Below, piece after piece: positions 25,039 through 33,889 of a DNA stretch of 64,000 bases; position 1 is the first letter of the stretch; each line of letters opens with the position of its first letter. The DNA is from Corynebacterium lowii (lineage in GTDB: Bacteria; Actinomycetota; Actinomycetes; Mycobacteriales; Mycobacteriaceae): positions 558,001 to 622,000 of the forward strand of contig NZ_LKEV01000001.1 of the NCBI RefSeq assembly GCF_001412085.1. Reading direction: 5' to 3'. Position numbers and translations under genes: made by a program. Under the pieces are notes generated by a model. The model searched no databases and was not told the DNA's origin. It saw only the letters and a program-made list of their open reading frames with translations.

Positions 25039-26277
25039 ATGACTATAGTAAGCAGCGTGAATGACGCAGTACAGGATGCCCCAGGAAATCCCGCAGCCCA
25101 CGCACCCGGTCAGCCGATTGTGGCCGTGATCGGTGATGGTCAATTGGCCCGCATGATGCAGACCGCGGCCATCGAACTGGGACAATCCGTGCGTCTGCTT
25201 GCAGGCACCCGTGAGGCCTCTGCCGCCCAGGTGGCTGCCGACGTCCTCCTGGGCGACTACCGCGAGATCGACGCCCTGCGCGCGGCGGCGTCGGGAGCCA
25301 GCGCGGTGACCTTCGATCACGAGCACGTACCCAGCGAGCACCTGCGCACCCTCATTGAGGAAGGCGTGAGCGTGCAGCCCGGCCCACACGCCTTGCTTTA
25401 TGCCCAGGACAAGCTGGAACAGCGCACCAAACTCGGGGAACTGGGCTTCCCGGTGCCCCGCTTTAGCCCCGTGACCTCCCCGGAGGAGGCCGCGGCCTTT
25501 TTCGAGGAGGTATCTGGCGCGGTGTGCCTCAAGGCCCGGCGCGGCGGCTACGACGGCCACGGGGTGTGGTTCCCCAAGGACCTCGCAGAGCTGGAAACCT
25601 TGGTGCTCGACCTCCTGGAACGCGGTGTGGGCCTCATGGCCGAGGAGAAGGTGAGCTTTGACCGCGAACTCTCCGCGATGGTGGCCCGCACCCCCTCCGG
25701 CGAGGTGGCGGCCTGGCCCGTGGTGGAATCCGAGCAAAGCGATGGCATTTGCCACCGCGCCATTGCTCCCGCGCCGGAGATGAGCCCGGAGCAGGCAGCA
25801 TCTTTGCAGCGCCTGGCCTGCGAGATCGCGAGCAAACTGGACGTCACCGGCGTGCTGGCCGTGGAACTCTTCGATAAGGGCGGCCAGTACTGGATTAATG
25901 AGCTGGCCATGCGCCCGCACAACACCGGGCACTGGACCCAGGATGGCTCCCTGACCAGCCAGTTCGAGCAACACCTGCGGGCCGTGCTCGACCTTCCCCT
26001 GGGGGCCACCGATCCCGTGGCCCCCGTGACCGTGATGGTCAATACCTTGGGTGGCCCCGAGGACCCCGCCGAGCCGCTGCCCAGCCGCATGGCCCAGGTG
26101 TGGCGCCGCTTCCCGGCCGCCAAGATTCACCTCTACGGCAAGGAACACCGCCCAGGGCGCAAACTCGGGCACGTGAACCTCAGCGGTACCGACGCCGCCG
26201 CCACGGCCCGCGAGGCCGACCTCGCCGCGCACTATCTGGTGTATGGGCGCTGGGCCGATGGCTGGGTGGCGGAGTAA
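25039..26277 (+). CDS. purK: N5-carboxyaminoimidazole ribonucleotide synthase
   Basis: A 412-residue ATP-grasp enzyme that converts AIR, bicarbonate and ATP to N5-CAIR in purine synthesis. Motifs: [14 protein letters not shown] (about 31-44), [25 protein letters not shown] (ATP-grasp loop) and [20 protein letters not shown] 25039 has GGAAGAG 8 bases upstream. Alternatively, GTG 25057 lies 7 bases after TATAGT (25044-25049), which would make a leaderless mRNA and remove six residues. It is upstream of purE, which supplies the next step. Confidence 0.96.
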   Translation: MTIVSSVNDAVQDAPGNPAAHAPGQPIVAVIGDGQLARMMQTAAIELGQSVRLLAGTREASAAQVAADVLLGDYREIDALRAAASGASAVTFDHEHVPSEHLRTLIEEGVSVQPGPHALLYAQDKLEQRTKLGELGFPVPRFSPVTSPEEAAAFFEEVSGAVCLKARRGGYDGHGVWFPKDLAELETLVLDLLERGVGLMAEEKVSFDRELSAMVARTPSGEVAAWPVVESEQSDGICHRAIAPAPEMSPEQAASLQRLACEIASKLDVTGVLAVELFDKGGQYWINELAMRPHNTGHWTQDGSLTSQFEQHLRAVLDLPLGATDPVAPVTVMVNTLGGPEDPAEPLPSRMAQVWRRFPAAKIHLYGKEHRPGRKLGHVNLSGTDAAATAREADLAAHYLVYGRWADGWVAE

Positions 26278-26330
26278 ATGAGTGGAACTTTTCAGCAGAG
26301 CAACGTGTAGCGAAGAAGGAGAATACAGCG

Positions 26331-26831
26331 ATGACCCCTCAAGTAGGCCTGATTATGGGTTCCGATTCCGACTGGGACACCGTGGCCCCCGCCGCCGAGG
26401 TACTGGCGGAGTTCGGCGTGCCCTTTGAGGTGGGGGTGCTCTCCGCCCACCGCACACCCGAGCGCATGCTGGCCTATGCGAAGAACGCCCACGAGCAGGG
26501 CATTAAGGCGATTATCGCCTGCGCCGGGGGAGCGGCCCACCTGCCGGGCATGGTGGCTGCGGCTACGCCCTTGCCGGTGATCGGTATTCCCCGCGCTCTC
26601 AAGGACCTCGACGGCATGGATTCCCTGCTCTCCATCGTGCAGATGCCCGCCGGGGTGCCCGTGGCTACCGTCTCCATCGGCGGGGCCAAGAACGCCGGCC
26701 TGCTGGCGGTGCGGATTCTTTCTGCCGGCGATGATTCCCTGCGCCAGAAGATGATCGCCTACCAGGAAAAGATGGCCGCCGAGGTGGAGCGCAAGGACGC
26801 CGCCCTCAAGCAACGCCTCTTGGGAAACTAA
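26331..26831 (+). CDS. purE: N5-carboxyaminoimidazole ribonucleotide mutase
   Basis: A 166-residue class I PurE that isomerises N5-CAIR to CAIR, following PurK. The nucleotide-binding [12 protein letters not shown] is at residues 6-17, the catalytic loop SAHRTPERM at about 42-50, and [12 protein letters not shown] at about 68-79. ATG 26331 follows GAAGGAGA by 9 bases. It lies 53 bases after purK, same operon. Confidence 0.97.
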   Translation: MTPQVGLIMGSDSDWDTVAPAAEVLAEFGVPFEVGVLSAHRTPERMLAYAKNAHEQGIKAIIACAGGAAHLPGMVAAATPLPVIGIPRALKDLDGMDSLLSIVQMPAGVPVATVSIGGAKNAGLLAVRILSAGDDSLRQKMIAYQEKMAAEVERKDAALKQRLLGN

Positions 26832-26838
26832 GCGGCCC

Positions 26839-27306
26839 ATGCCGGTCTTGGTGCTGGGTGCCCGGCTCACCGAGGGGGAGGTGGGCCCCATGCTGGCCGC
26901 CCGGCTCCGCACGGCGCTGGATTATTGGCGCGAACACGGGTCGGGTAGTGCCCTCGTTGTCAGCGGCAAGGACGAGGCCCCCGCGATGGCCGATTGGCTG
27001 CGGCGGCACGGGGTGGCCCCGGAGCACATTGTGGTGGAGGACAAGGCGGAATCCACCAATGAGAACCTGGAAAACGCGCACCGCCTCCTGCCCCAGGCCG
27101 GGCGGTGGGTGGTGGTGACCAACGGCTTCCACGTGTGGCGCACCCGCCTGTGGATCTGGCATTTGGGGCTGCCCATGAGGGTGCTGGCGGCCCCCACCGT
27201 GGGGCGGCGGCGTCGGGTGATGTACCTGCGCGAGGTCGCCGCCGTGGGTCACTCCTCGCTGCGCATTGTGTGGCGGCGCTGGGTGGAGCGGTGGAGGAAC
27301 AGATAA
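26839..27306 (+). CDS. YdcF/DUF218 family protein
   Basis: A 155-residue ElyC/SanA/YdcF-like protein. The family motif VLGARLTEG starts the protein, followed by ALVVSGKDEAPAMADWL, ES(T)NENLENA and VVVTNGFHVWRTRL. The last of these is the conserved F/YHxxR motif. Related proteins bind nucleotide-like ligands or act in envelope metabolism. Here it lacks a signal peptide. It starts 7 bases after purE and is likely co-transcribed. The substrate is unknown. Confidence 0.75.
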   Translation: MPVLVLGARLTEGEVGPMLAARLRTALDYWREHGSGSALVVSGKDEAPAMADWLRRHGVAPEHIVVEDKAESTNENLENAHRLLPQAGRWVVVTNGFHVWRTRLWIWHLGLPMRVLAAPTVGRRRRVMYLREVAAVGHSSLRIVWRRWVERWRNR

Positions 27307-27328
27307 GAGCGAGGCACGCGATGGCAGG

Positions 27329-27982
27329 CTAGAGACGCAGGGTCACCTTCTCTGCCTCCGCGATAGCCTGCAATCGCTCCGGGCCGACGATCCCGGAGAC
27401 TACCACGGCGGATCCACCCACGGCCAGCGGTTCGAGCACGGTGCGTTCAAACCCCTGGGTATCCGTCCACCCGGTAGAGAGCACCCGAGATTCGGCGGGG
27501 AGATCGCTGCGCGCCGCGTAATCCGCGATCTTGGGGGTGGGGGAGAAGAACTGATCGCCGTAGAGGCGCACGACGGGTCCGAAGTCCACCGTGCCCAGGG
27601 GGAGGGTTCCACCGGTCTCGATCACGCCGCGGCCAAAGGGATCGTCGGTGACGAGCACGAGGTCACCCGCGGGGTTCTCCGGCACGCGATCGAGGGCGCA
27701 GAACTCCACTTCAACCTCGGCATCGGCCTCAAAGGTATAGGTCACTCCCGCCGCTATCGCGCCCAGGGCGATCGCGCAGGACTGCCACCCGCAGGGCAGG
27801 GCGATGCCGATGCGGGAACCGGGGGTGAGATCGAGCTCTTCGTAGAGCATGTTGGCCACTTTGGCCGCCCAGTTATCGAGGGTCTGGGCGGAGAAATCCA
27901 AGCGAGCCCCGGTGAGCTCGTCGTAGACGGTAAGCCGGGGCCGGGCCGGGTCCGCTTGCAAAAGGTGCGCGAGGAGTTCCAT
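27329..27982 (-). CDS. TIGR03089 family protein (AMP-binding-like fragment family)
   Basis: A 217-residue protein resembling the N-terminal half of acyl/aryl-adenylating enzymes (MELLAHLLQADPARPRLTVYD, LDNWAAKVANML, GSRIGIALP, WQSCAIALGAIAAGV). It lacks the P-loop and C-terminal catalytic domain of AMP ligases, which is usual for the actinobacterial TIGR03089 family. The function is unknown. ATG 27982 is preferred to GTG 27988 because TAGCAT ends 7 bases before it. It is convergent with the YdcF gene. Confidence 0.75.
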   Translation of the reverse strand: MELLAHLLQADPARPRLTVYDELTGARLDFSAQTLDNWAAKVANMLYEELDLTPGSRIGIALPCGWQSCAIALGAIAAGVTYTFEADAEVEVEFCALDRVPENPAGDLVLVTDDPFGRGVIETGGTLPLGTVDFGPVVRLYGDQFFSPTPKIADYAARSDLPAESRVLSTGWTDTQGFERTVLEPLAVGGSAVVVSGIVGPERLQAIAEAEKVTLRL

Positions 27983-27995
27983 GCCCACGATGCTA
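27983..27995 (-). promoter_or_regulatory. -10 element of leaderless TIGR03089 promoter
   Basis: On the minus strand TAGCAT (27995-27990) is followed by 7 bases and ATG 27982. It overlaps the 3' end region of the LCP gene (stop at 28004), so transcription of the two may interfere. Confidence 0.45.
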
Positions 27996-28003
27996 GGCCA
28001 TTT

Positions 28004-29647
28004 TTAATTCACGCAGCGGGGCCCGTGCCCACCGGCGTCGATCTTCGGGGCCACCTCGGCGGTGCCAAAGTCCGCTCCGGGCTGGCCCACGGCCTCCTCC
28101 ACCTTGGGGGCCGCGCTCGTGGTGGGCGCGGTTTCCTCCGTGGCCATCGCGGCGTCGTCGCGGGGGCCGGTGTAGTCCTCGGCGGTGACCACGATGAGGG
28201 TTCCGGGCTCCAGGGATTCGTTCACGCTGATGGGGAGGTTACCCAATTTATCGGAGAGTTCCTGGGCGGCCGGGTCCTCGGCGCTGGGGGCCACGATCTG
28301 GCTGGTGGAGTACACCCCCGGCAGGGCGTTGGTGGTCTCCGCGATGGTGTAGCCGGTCTCGGTGAGGTGCGCGGCCACGGAACCGGCGAGGCCGGAGATG
28401 GAACCGGCGTTGAGCACGGTGATGGTGGCCGGGTTCTGGGGCGCGGTGGATTCCTCCTCGGTGTGGTCCTCGTTGGCCTCCGGGGCGTCCTCGCTGGTCT
28501 CGGGCTCCTTGGAACCGAGCAGGGAGTCCATATATTCGTGGACCTGGGCGGTGTCCACGGTCACGATGGATTCGCCATAGTCGCCGGTGCCGTCGATGGA
28601 GGTCACCGGAATGGTGTTGAATACCACGTTGCCTCCGGCCAGGTTGGAAAGCTGCGTGGCAAAGCTCATGATGTCCATGTTCTCGTCAAGCACCACGGAG
28701 CGCTCCACGGCCTGACTCATATCTCCCAGGCGCGAGGGATTGGTGAGCGTGCCAGCGGAGAGCACCTTATTAACCATCGAGGCCATGAAGGCCTGCTGGC
28801 GCACCACGCGGTCAAGGTCCCCGCGGGGCAGGCCGTGGCGCTGGCGCACGAAGGCGAGGGCCTGGTGGCCGTCGAGGGTCTGGGTTCCGGCGTGGAAGTT
28901 GGCGCCGGAGAACTCGTCGTTTACGGCCTCGTTGAGGCACACGTCCACGCCCCCCACGGCGTCGGTAAGCAGCACGAATCCCAGCAGCCCCACCTCGGCG
29001 TAGTGATCCACCTCGATCCCGGTGAGGTCCGTGACCGCGGAGATGAGCCCGGCGCGCCCGGCCTCGGTGGATTGCTTTTCCACGCGCTTTTCGTCCGTGA
29101 CGCCCTCGCTGTGCAGCTCGTCCTCCTTGGCGGTCTTATAGCTGCTAAATACCCCGTTGATCTTGAGGTTTCCGTAGGTGTCATCGCGGATGTAGGTATC
29201 GCGGGGGATGGAGACGGCGGTGGCAGAGGTGCCGTCGTTGGGCACGCGGATGAGCATGATGGTGTCGGTGTTATAGGCGCCTTCCTCGTCCCCGGCGCGC
29301 AGGGCGTCGAGTTCCGCGCGGCTCAGCGGCTTACCCTGGGCGTCGGTACGCGAATCCGATCCCACCAGGAGAATATCGGTGGCACCATCGGGGGCGGAGC
29401 CCTTGGCGGTGGCTCCGCCGAGTTGGAGGTTGCCGGCCGAGGCGAGTTGGGAGCCCAGGCGGCCCACCGCGAAGTACCCCAGGGCGGAGAGGAGCAGCAC
29501 GAGCACGGCGAGTACGGCGAGCAGGGTTTTGAGCGGCTTGGAGCCCGCCTGGGCCAGGGAGATGCCTGCGCGCGGCGGGGCTTGGATATTGCGCGAGGGG
29601 CGCGGTGAGGAGGGCTGGGAGGGCGGGGGCCAAGAATGCTCGTTCAC
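28004..29647 (-). CDS. LytR-CpsA-Psr (LCP) family polymer ligase with LytR_C domain
   Basis: A 547-residue type-II membrane protein: a Pro/Ser-rich cytoplasmic N-terminus, one transmembrane helix (about 40-60: LLAVLAVLVLLLSALGYFAV), an LCP domain (about 90-300) with DILLVGSDSR, NTDTIMLIRV, AVSIPRDTYI, LDGHQALAFVRQRHGLPRGD, and a C-terminal LytR_C domain (about 400-500, TITVLNAGSISGLAGSVA). LCP proteins transfer polymers from lipid carriers to peptidoglycan; in this group the polymer is arabinogalactan. The Arg and Asp residues used for pyrophosphate and Mg binding are present. GTG 29647 has GGAGGA 8 bases upstream. It diverges from the rmlD-wbbL genes, which make the arabinogalactan linker. 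Confidence 0.9.
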   Translation of the reverse strand: MNEHSWPPPSQPSSPRPSRNIQAPPRAGISLAQAGSKPLKTLLAVLAVLVLLLSALGYFAVGRLGSQLASAGNLQLGGATAKGSAPDGATDILLVGSDSRTDAQGKPLSRAELDALRAGDEEGAYNTDTIMLIRVPNDGTSATAVSIPRDTYIRDDTYGNLKINGVFSSYKTAKEDELHSEGVTDEKRVEKQSTEAGRAGLISAVTDLTGIEVDHYAEVGLLGFVLLTDAVGGVDVCLNEAVNDEFSGANFHAGTQTLDGHQALAFVRQRHGLPRGDLDRVVRQQAFMASMVNKVLSAGTLTNPSRLGDMSQAVERSVVLDENMDIMSFATQLSNLAGGNVVFNTIPVTSIDGTGDYGESIVTVDTAQVHEYMDSLLGSKEPETSEDAPEANEDHTEEESTAPQNPATITVLNAGSISGLAGSVAAHLTETGYTIAETTNALPGVYSTSQIVAPSAEDPAAQELSDKLGNLPISVNESLEPGTLIVVTAEDYTGPRDDAAMATEETAPTTSAAPKVEEAVGQPGADFGTAEVAPKIDAGGHGPRCVN

Positions 29648-29743
29648 TGCGGGGCTCCTCCAACGTACGGGGTCTCGGGTGCCCATCCGGGTACAATCCG
29701 GGGGCAAATACGTCAAAAATCTACTCCAAAGGAGTGTATCGCT

Positions 29744-30607
29744 GTGAAGGTGGTTGTCACAGGCGCCGCGGGCCAGATGGGGAGATGCCTGCGCCTGTGC
29801 GCACCCTCGTGGGCACGGGTGACGTGGTGTGATAAACGGCTTCTCGACGTCACGAGCCCCCGCTCCGTGGGGCAGTCGCCGGTGCTGCGCGGGGCGGACG
29901 TAGTGATAAACGCCGCAGCTTTTACGGCGGTGGACGCGGCGGAAACCCACACCCCGGAGGCCACGGCGCTCAACGCGCAGGCCCCAGGCCTACTGGCGCG
30001 CCGCTGCGCGGAGGAGGGCGCCCACCTCATTCACCTTTCCACCGACTATGTTTTTGGCACCGCCGCCCCGCGCCGCCCTTTGTTGCCTGGCGACGCCGTG
30101 GCTCCCGATACCGTCTACGGCCGCACCAAGGCGGAGGGGGAGCGCGCGGTGGTAGCAGCCGGGGGAAAGCATACGGTGGTGCGCACCGCGTGGTTATTCA
30201 GCGGGAACGTCTTGCCGGAGCACCGGGACTTCGTGAGCACCATGCTGCGCCTGGCAGACGAGGGGATCAACCCCACGGTGGTCAGCGATCAGACCGGCAG
30301 CCCCACCTTTGCACTCGATCTCGCCCGCGCGCTGTGGCACGTGGCCGCGGAGGAAACGGGCAGGGGAATGATGCACCTGGCGGGTACCGGCCAGGCCACC
30401 TGGTATGAGCTGGCCTGTGCCACCTTTGAGGCGGCGGGCCATGATCCGGCCCGCGTGCAGCCGGTGAGTAGCGAGCAGTATCCCACGGCGGCGCACCGCC
30501 CCCCGTGGTCGGTACTGGATTCTTCCCCCTCTGGCCGCTCCCTCGAACTTCCCGAGTGGCGCAGCGGCCTGGACCGGGCAGTCAGGGCTACACTTTCTGC
30601 ACCATGA
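29744..30607 (+). CDS. rmlD: dTDP-4-dehydrorhamnose reductase
   Basis: A 287-residue SDR-type reductase that makes dTDP-L-rhamnose, the donor for the galactan linker. The NAD(P)-binding VVVTGAAGQMGRCL is at the start, ADVVINAAAFTAVDAAE at about 55, LSTDYVFG at about 100 and the catalytic YGRTKAEGE (YxxxK) at about 125. GTG 29744 follows AAAGGAG by 9 bases. A TACAAT hexamer (29692-29697) is a likely -10. The stop overlaps the wbbL ATG by 4 bases. Confidence 0.93.
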   Translation: MKVVVTGAAGQMGRCLRLCAPSWARVTWCDKRLLDVTSPRSVGQSPVLRGADVVINAAAFTAVDAAETHTPEATALNAQAPGLLARRCAEEGAHLIHLSTDYVFGTAAPRRPLLPGDAVAPDTVYGRTKAEGERAVVAAGGKHTVVRTAWLFSGNVLPEHRDFVSTMLRLADEGINPTVVSDQTGSPTFALDLARALWHVAAEETGRGMMHLAGTGQATWYELACATFEAAGHDPARVQPVSSEQYPTAAHRPPWSVLDSSPSGRSLELPEWRSGLDRAVRATLSAP

Positions 30608-31470
30608 GCCCCGCGCCCCTTGCCGTTATTACTGTTACATTCTCCCCGGGCCGCCACCTGCCCGCCCTGCTCGATTCCCTGGGCGCGGCCACCACGCTGC
30701 CCACGCACGTGTTGCTGGCCGATAACGGCTCCACCGATGGTTCCCCCCAGGCGGCGGTGGGGCCGGGGGTGGAACTGCTGAATACCGGGGGCAATCTGGG
30801 CTATGGGCGCGCTATTAACGCGGCGGCCCGCCACCTGGCCCCGCGCCGGGAGCGTGGGGAGATTAACGGTGAGTTCTTCCTCGTGGTCAATCCCGACGTG
30901 GAGTTCACCCCCGGCTCCATTGATGAGTTGCTGGCTTGCGCCCGACGCCGCGACAACGCCGCCGCCGTGGGGCCACTGATCCGCCAAAACGACGGCAGCG
31001 CTTACCCCTCGGCCCGCGCCCTGCCCTCCCTGCGCACCGGCATCGGGCACGCCCTGCTGGGCAATATCTGGCCGAATAATCCCTGGACGCGGGCCTATAA
31101 GGCGGGGGAGGACATGAGCGAGGAACGCCGGGCGGGGTGGCTCTCCGGTTCCTGCTTGCTGCTGCGCTGGGCGGATTTTGAGGCCATCGGCGGCTTCGAC
31201 GAGCGCTATTTCATGTACATGGAGGACGTGGACTTAGGCGACCGGTTGGGGCGCGCCGGGAAGGATAACGTGCTTTGCCCCACGGCGGTGATCGAGCACG
31301 ATCAGGGGCATGTGGCGCGCCGATATTCCGGGGTGACGGTGCCCGCGCACCACGCCAGTGCCTATCGTTTCCTGGCCGACCGCTTGCCGGGGTGGTGGCG
31401 CGCGCCCCTGCGCGGCGCGCTGTGGGTGGGTCTGCGGGCTCGCGCGGCGGTGCTGCGGCTGCGGGGCTAG
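30604..31470 (+). CDS. wbbL: Rhamnosyltransferase WbbL-like (GT2)
   Basis: A 288-residue GT-A fold glycosyltransferase expected to add rhamnose from dTDP-Rha to GlcNAc-PP-decaprenyl, forming the linker between peptidoglycan and arabinogalactan. Features: VITVTFSPGRHLPALLDSL, ADNGSTDGSP, GGNLGYGRAINAA, FFLVVNPDVEFTPG (DxD-like NPD) and GGFDERYFMYMEDVDL with the catalytic-base region. It is coupled to rmlD by the ATGA overlap. Order rmlD-wbbL-nucleotidyltransferase is as in Mycobacterium tuberculosis. Confidence 0.9.
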   Translation: MSPAPLAVITVTFSPGRHLPALLDSLGAATTLPTHVLLADNGSTDGSPQAAVGPGVELLNTGGNLGYGRAINAAARHLAPRRERGEINGEFFLVVNPDVEFTPGSIDELLACARRRDNAAAVGPLIRQNDGSAYPSARALPSLRTGIGHALLGNIWPNNPWTRAYKAGEDMSEERRAGWLSGSCLLLRWADFEAIGGFDERYFMYMEDVDLGDRLGRAGKDNVLCPTAVIEHDQGHVARRYSGVTVPAHHASAYRFLADRLPGWWRAPLRGALWVGLRARAAVLRLRG

Positions 31471-31619
31471 GTTAGGGGGCGTCGATAAGCGGGGTCAGGG
31501 TTTGCCTGCCCTCCGCGTGTCTCACTGCATGGGAGGGGCCGGGGTGCGAAAATAATTCTCGCTATCGCCTGTGCGTGCGCGGGCTGAGACGAAAAAAGAA
31601 GGAACCACGAAGTAGCGCT

Positions 31620-32699
31620 ATGCCGAATCCCAAGCAGACCGACGCCGTGATTCTTGTGGGAGGCAAGGGCACCCGCCTGCGCCCGCTGACCACGAGCACG
31701 CCTAAGCCCATGCTGCCCACGGCCGGGTACCCCTTCCTGGAACACCTCTTGGCGCGCATCCGCGCCGCCGGAATGGAGCACGTGGTGCTGGGTACCTCCT
31801 ATCGCGCGGAGGTCTTTGAGGATTACTTTGGCGATGGCTCCGATTTTGGCCTGGAAATCGAGTACGTGGTGGAGGAGCAGGCGCTGGGCACCGGCGGCGG
31901 TATCCGCAACGTCTACGACCGCCTGCGCTACGACACCGCGATGGTATTTAACGGCGATGTGCTCAGCGGCATGGACTTAGGTGCGCTGCTGCGCACCCAC
32001 GAGGAGCGCGAGGCGGATCTGACCCTGCACCTGGTGCGGGTGGCTGACCCCAGCGCCTTTGGCTGCGTGCCCACCGACGCCGAGGGGCGCGTGCAGGCCT
32101 TCCTGGAAAAGACGGAGGACCCGCCCACCAATCAGATCAACGCGGGCTGCTATGTGTTCCGCCGCGAGCTGATCGAGCAGATTCCCGCGGGCCGCGTGGT
32201 GTCCGTGGAGCGCGAGACCTTCCCCGGCCTGCTGGCGGAGGGCAAGCGGGTATTCGGGTACGTGGACGCCGCTTATTGGCGCGATATGGGCCGCCCCGAT
32301 GATTTTGTGCGCGGCTCCTCCGATCTCGTGCGCGGTATCGCCCCCTCCCCGCTGCTGGAAGGACGCGCCGGGGAGAGCCTGGTGGACGATTCCGCCGGGG
32401 TGCGCGACGGCGTGATCCTGGTGGGCGGCACCGTGGTGGGGCGCGGCAGCGAGATCGGTGCGGGTTCGCGTATCGACGACACGGTGGTCTTTGACGGCGT
32501 GACGGTGGAGCCCGGCGCGGTGATCGAGGATTCCATCATCGCCTCCGGGGCGCGCGTGGGGGCGAACGCCCGGATCAAGGGCTGCGTGATCGGTGAGGGC
32601 GCGCAGATCGGCGCGCGCTGCGAACTCCTTGACGGCATGAGGGTGTGGCCCGGCGTGGTGATCCCCGATGGAGGAGTGCGCTTTTCTACCGATGCTTAG
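31620..32699 (+). CDS. rmlA2: Mannose-1-phosphate guanylyltransferase / sugar nucleotidyltransferase
   Basis: A 359-residue sugar-1-phosphate nucleotidyltransferase. The N-terminal signature AVILVGGKGTRLRPLTTSTPKPMLP is recognisable, with VFNGDVLSGMD, EKTEDPPTNQINAGCYVF and YWRDMGRPDDF. The C-terminal third (about 265-345) is a left-handed beta-helix with hexapeptide-like repeats (VGRGSEIGAGSRI). The C. glutamicum gene here is annotated rmlA2 or as GDP-mannose pyrophosphorylase, and the mycobacterial orthologue acts on mannose-1-phosphate. With pmmA and manA downstream, GDP-mannose synthesis is the likely job. ATG 31620; the nearest purine-rich site is somewhat far upstream. Confidence 0.88.
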   Translation: MPNPKQTDAVILVGGKGTRLRPLTTSTPKPMLPTAGYPFLEHLLARIRAAGMEHVVLGTSYRAEVFEDYFGDGSDFGLEIEYVVEEQALGTGGGIRNVYDRLRYDTAMVFNGDVLSGMDLGALLRTHEEREADLTLHLVRVADPSAFGCVPTDAEGRVQAFLEKTEDPPTNQINAGCYVFRRELIEQIPAGRVVSVERETFPGLLAEGKRVFGYVDAAYWRDMGRPDDFVRGSSDLVRGIAPSPLLEGRAGESLVDDSAGVRDGVILVGGTVVGRGSEIGAGSRIDDTVVFDGVTVEPGAVIEDSIIASGARVGANARIKGCVIGEGAQIGARCELLDGMRVWPGVVIPDGGVRFSTDA

Positions 32700-32874
32700 G
32701 CTCAGCTGAGGATTGTGCACAGAAAAATCGGCACCACTATATATAGAGCCCCCGAGTGCCACCCCCGGACGGTAAGAGCTGTGACTACTGTGGTTTATGG
32801 TGTTCTTGACGTGCTGCTATGGAAAACGGCGGTGAAAAAGGCGCCGTAGAGGTTGACGATATGTAGTGACGTGG

Positions 32875-32905
32875 TGTTGAATCTCAACAGTGTAAGCAAC
32901 TGTTG
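32875..32905. repeat. Nested inverted repeats upstream of the WhiB2 gene
   Basis: TGTTGA (32875-32880) and TCAACA (32884-32889) are inverted around ATC. CAACAG (32885-32890) also pairs with CTGTTG (32900-32905). The middle half-site can therefore pair with either side. The array lies 23-53 bases before the whcD start, in its leader or promoter, and could be an operator or a switchable hairpin. Confidence 0.45.
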
Positions 32906-32927
32906 GATACGGAGAAGGGACCGTGGC

Positions 32928-33227
32928 GTGGAAGACATGGCCGACGACGCCACACTCCGTGGCGGCACCGCAGCCAAGCTGACTCTTGACGATCTCTTCG
33001 GGGCGGTAGAGCAGGAATGGCAAGAGCAGGCCCTATGCGCGCAGACCGACCCCGAGGCCTTTTTTCCGGAAAAGGGGGGCTCGACCCGCGAGGCCAAGCG
33101 CATTTGCCGGGCGTGCAGCGTGCGCGATGAGTGCCTGGAATACGCCCTTGAGCACGACGAGCGCTTTGGTATTTGGGGCGGGCTTTCCGACCGCGAACGC
33201 CGCCGCCTGCGGCGCGAGATTTCTTAA
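32928..33227 (+). CDS. whcD: WhiB2-family iron-sulfur regulator
   Basis: A 99-residue WhiB-like protein that binds a [4Fe-4S] cluster through Cys37, Cys60, Cys63 and Cys69 (C-x22-CxxC-x5-C), followed by the FGIWGGLSDRERRRLRR turn and basic DNA-binding tail. WhiB2/WhmD homologues are tied to septation and cell division. GTG 32928 has GAAGGGA 7 bases upstream. ATG 32937 is also possible. Position between the nucleotidyltransferase and phosphomannomutase genes is as for whcD in C. glutamicum and whiB2 in mycobacteria. Confidence 0.92.
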   Translation: MEDMADDATLRGGTAAKLTLDDLFGAVEQEWQEQALCAQTDPEAFFPEKGGSTREAKRICRACSVRDECLEYALEHDERFGIWGGLSDRERRRLRREIS

Positions 33228-33241
33228 AGAGTGCGGAGAGA

Positions 33242-33283
33242 TAGAGCCTCCCGTTTCCTGTGAAAGGTAAGCGGGAGGCTCTA
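33242..33283. terminator. Bidirectional terminator between whcD and a membrane protein gene
   Basis: TAGAGCCTCCCG (33242-33253) pairs exactly with CGGGAGGCTCTA (33272-33283). The 18-base centre has further pairing (TTTCC with GAAAG-like bases). It lies between convergent genes and can serve both strands. Confidence 0.75.
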
Positions 33284-33309
33284 ATACTGTGCTCAGGTGG
33301 TGTTCGTAC

Positions 33310-33819
33310 TCAGGCGCGCTGCGGGGCGCGATTCCTCGTGATGGCGGAATATAGAATAGCCACCACGAGCAGGGGGATTCCGCAGAATACCCAGGCGTAG
33401 AGGATTCCCAGGGACCACAACCCCGAGCCGTCGCCCAGCCCCGTGATGAGGGTATCCACGCAGTAATAAAGAGCGCAGCCCACCGCACCTCCGAGCGCGA
33501 GGCCGAGTGGCCCGGCGATCTGGTGGTGGGCAAAGCGGGCGCCCACAGGCAACAAAATGATGAGGATGATCGGGAGCGCGAAGGCCACGATGTCCTCGTT
33601 ATTGACGGCGCGGGGGAGTAGTCCGAGCACGAAGGCGCTGATGAGCAGGCTGACGATTGCGGCTGCCGTGCCAAGGAGCCAGGTAGACCCCGTGGCCTGG
33701 GCAGAAACGCGGTGAGGGGTTTTACGTTCGATCAGGGCGATGATCCCGCCGCAGAAAAGGGCGGGAAGAATAATCATGAGTAGGGCAAGCAAACTGACGG
33801 ATACGAGCGTTTCCTGCAT
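33310..33819 (-). CDS. Small multi-pass membrane protein of unknown function
   Basis: A 169-residue protein with about five hydrophobic segments (starting LLALLMIILPALFCGGIIAL, then 47-68, 78-92, 100-117, 135-155). The polar C-terminus is TRNRAPQRA. I recognise no family. ATG 33819 follows AAGGAAG. It faces whcD across a terminator and is 70 bases from the next minus-strand gene. It may be lineage-specific, as I do not recall it in C. glutamicum at this locus. Confidence 0.6.
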   Translation of the reverse strand: MQETLVSVSLLALLMIILPALFCGGIIALIERKTPHRVSAQATGSTWLLGTAAAIVSLLISAFVLGLLPRAVNNEDIVAFALPIILIILLPVGARFAHHQIAGPLGLALGGAVGCALYYCVDTLITGLGDGSGLWSLGILYAWVFCGIPLLVVAILYSAITRNRAPQRA

Positions 33820-33889
33820 GATGCTTCCTTTATTGACTAAGGAGGGCGCTCACAGAATAAGGCGGCAGGGCAGGCGGCGCAATAGATGC

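Noticed and set aside
27266..29608. 780-codon plus-strand frame across TIGR03089 and the LCP gene
   Set aside because: Antisense shadow of the LCP gene, whose membrane helix and LCP motifs are clear. The composition is Gly/His/Val-rich without domains.
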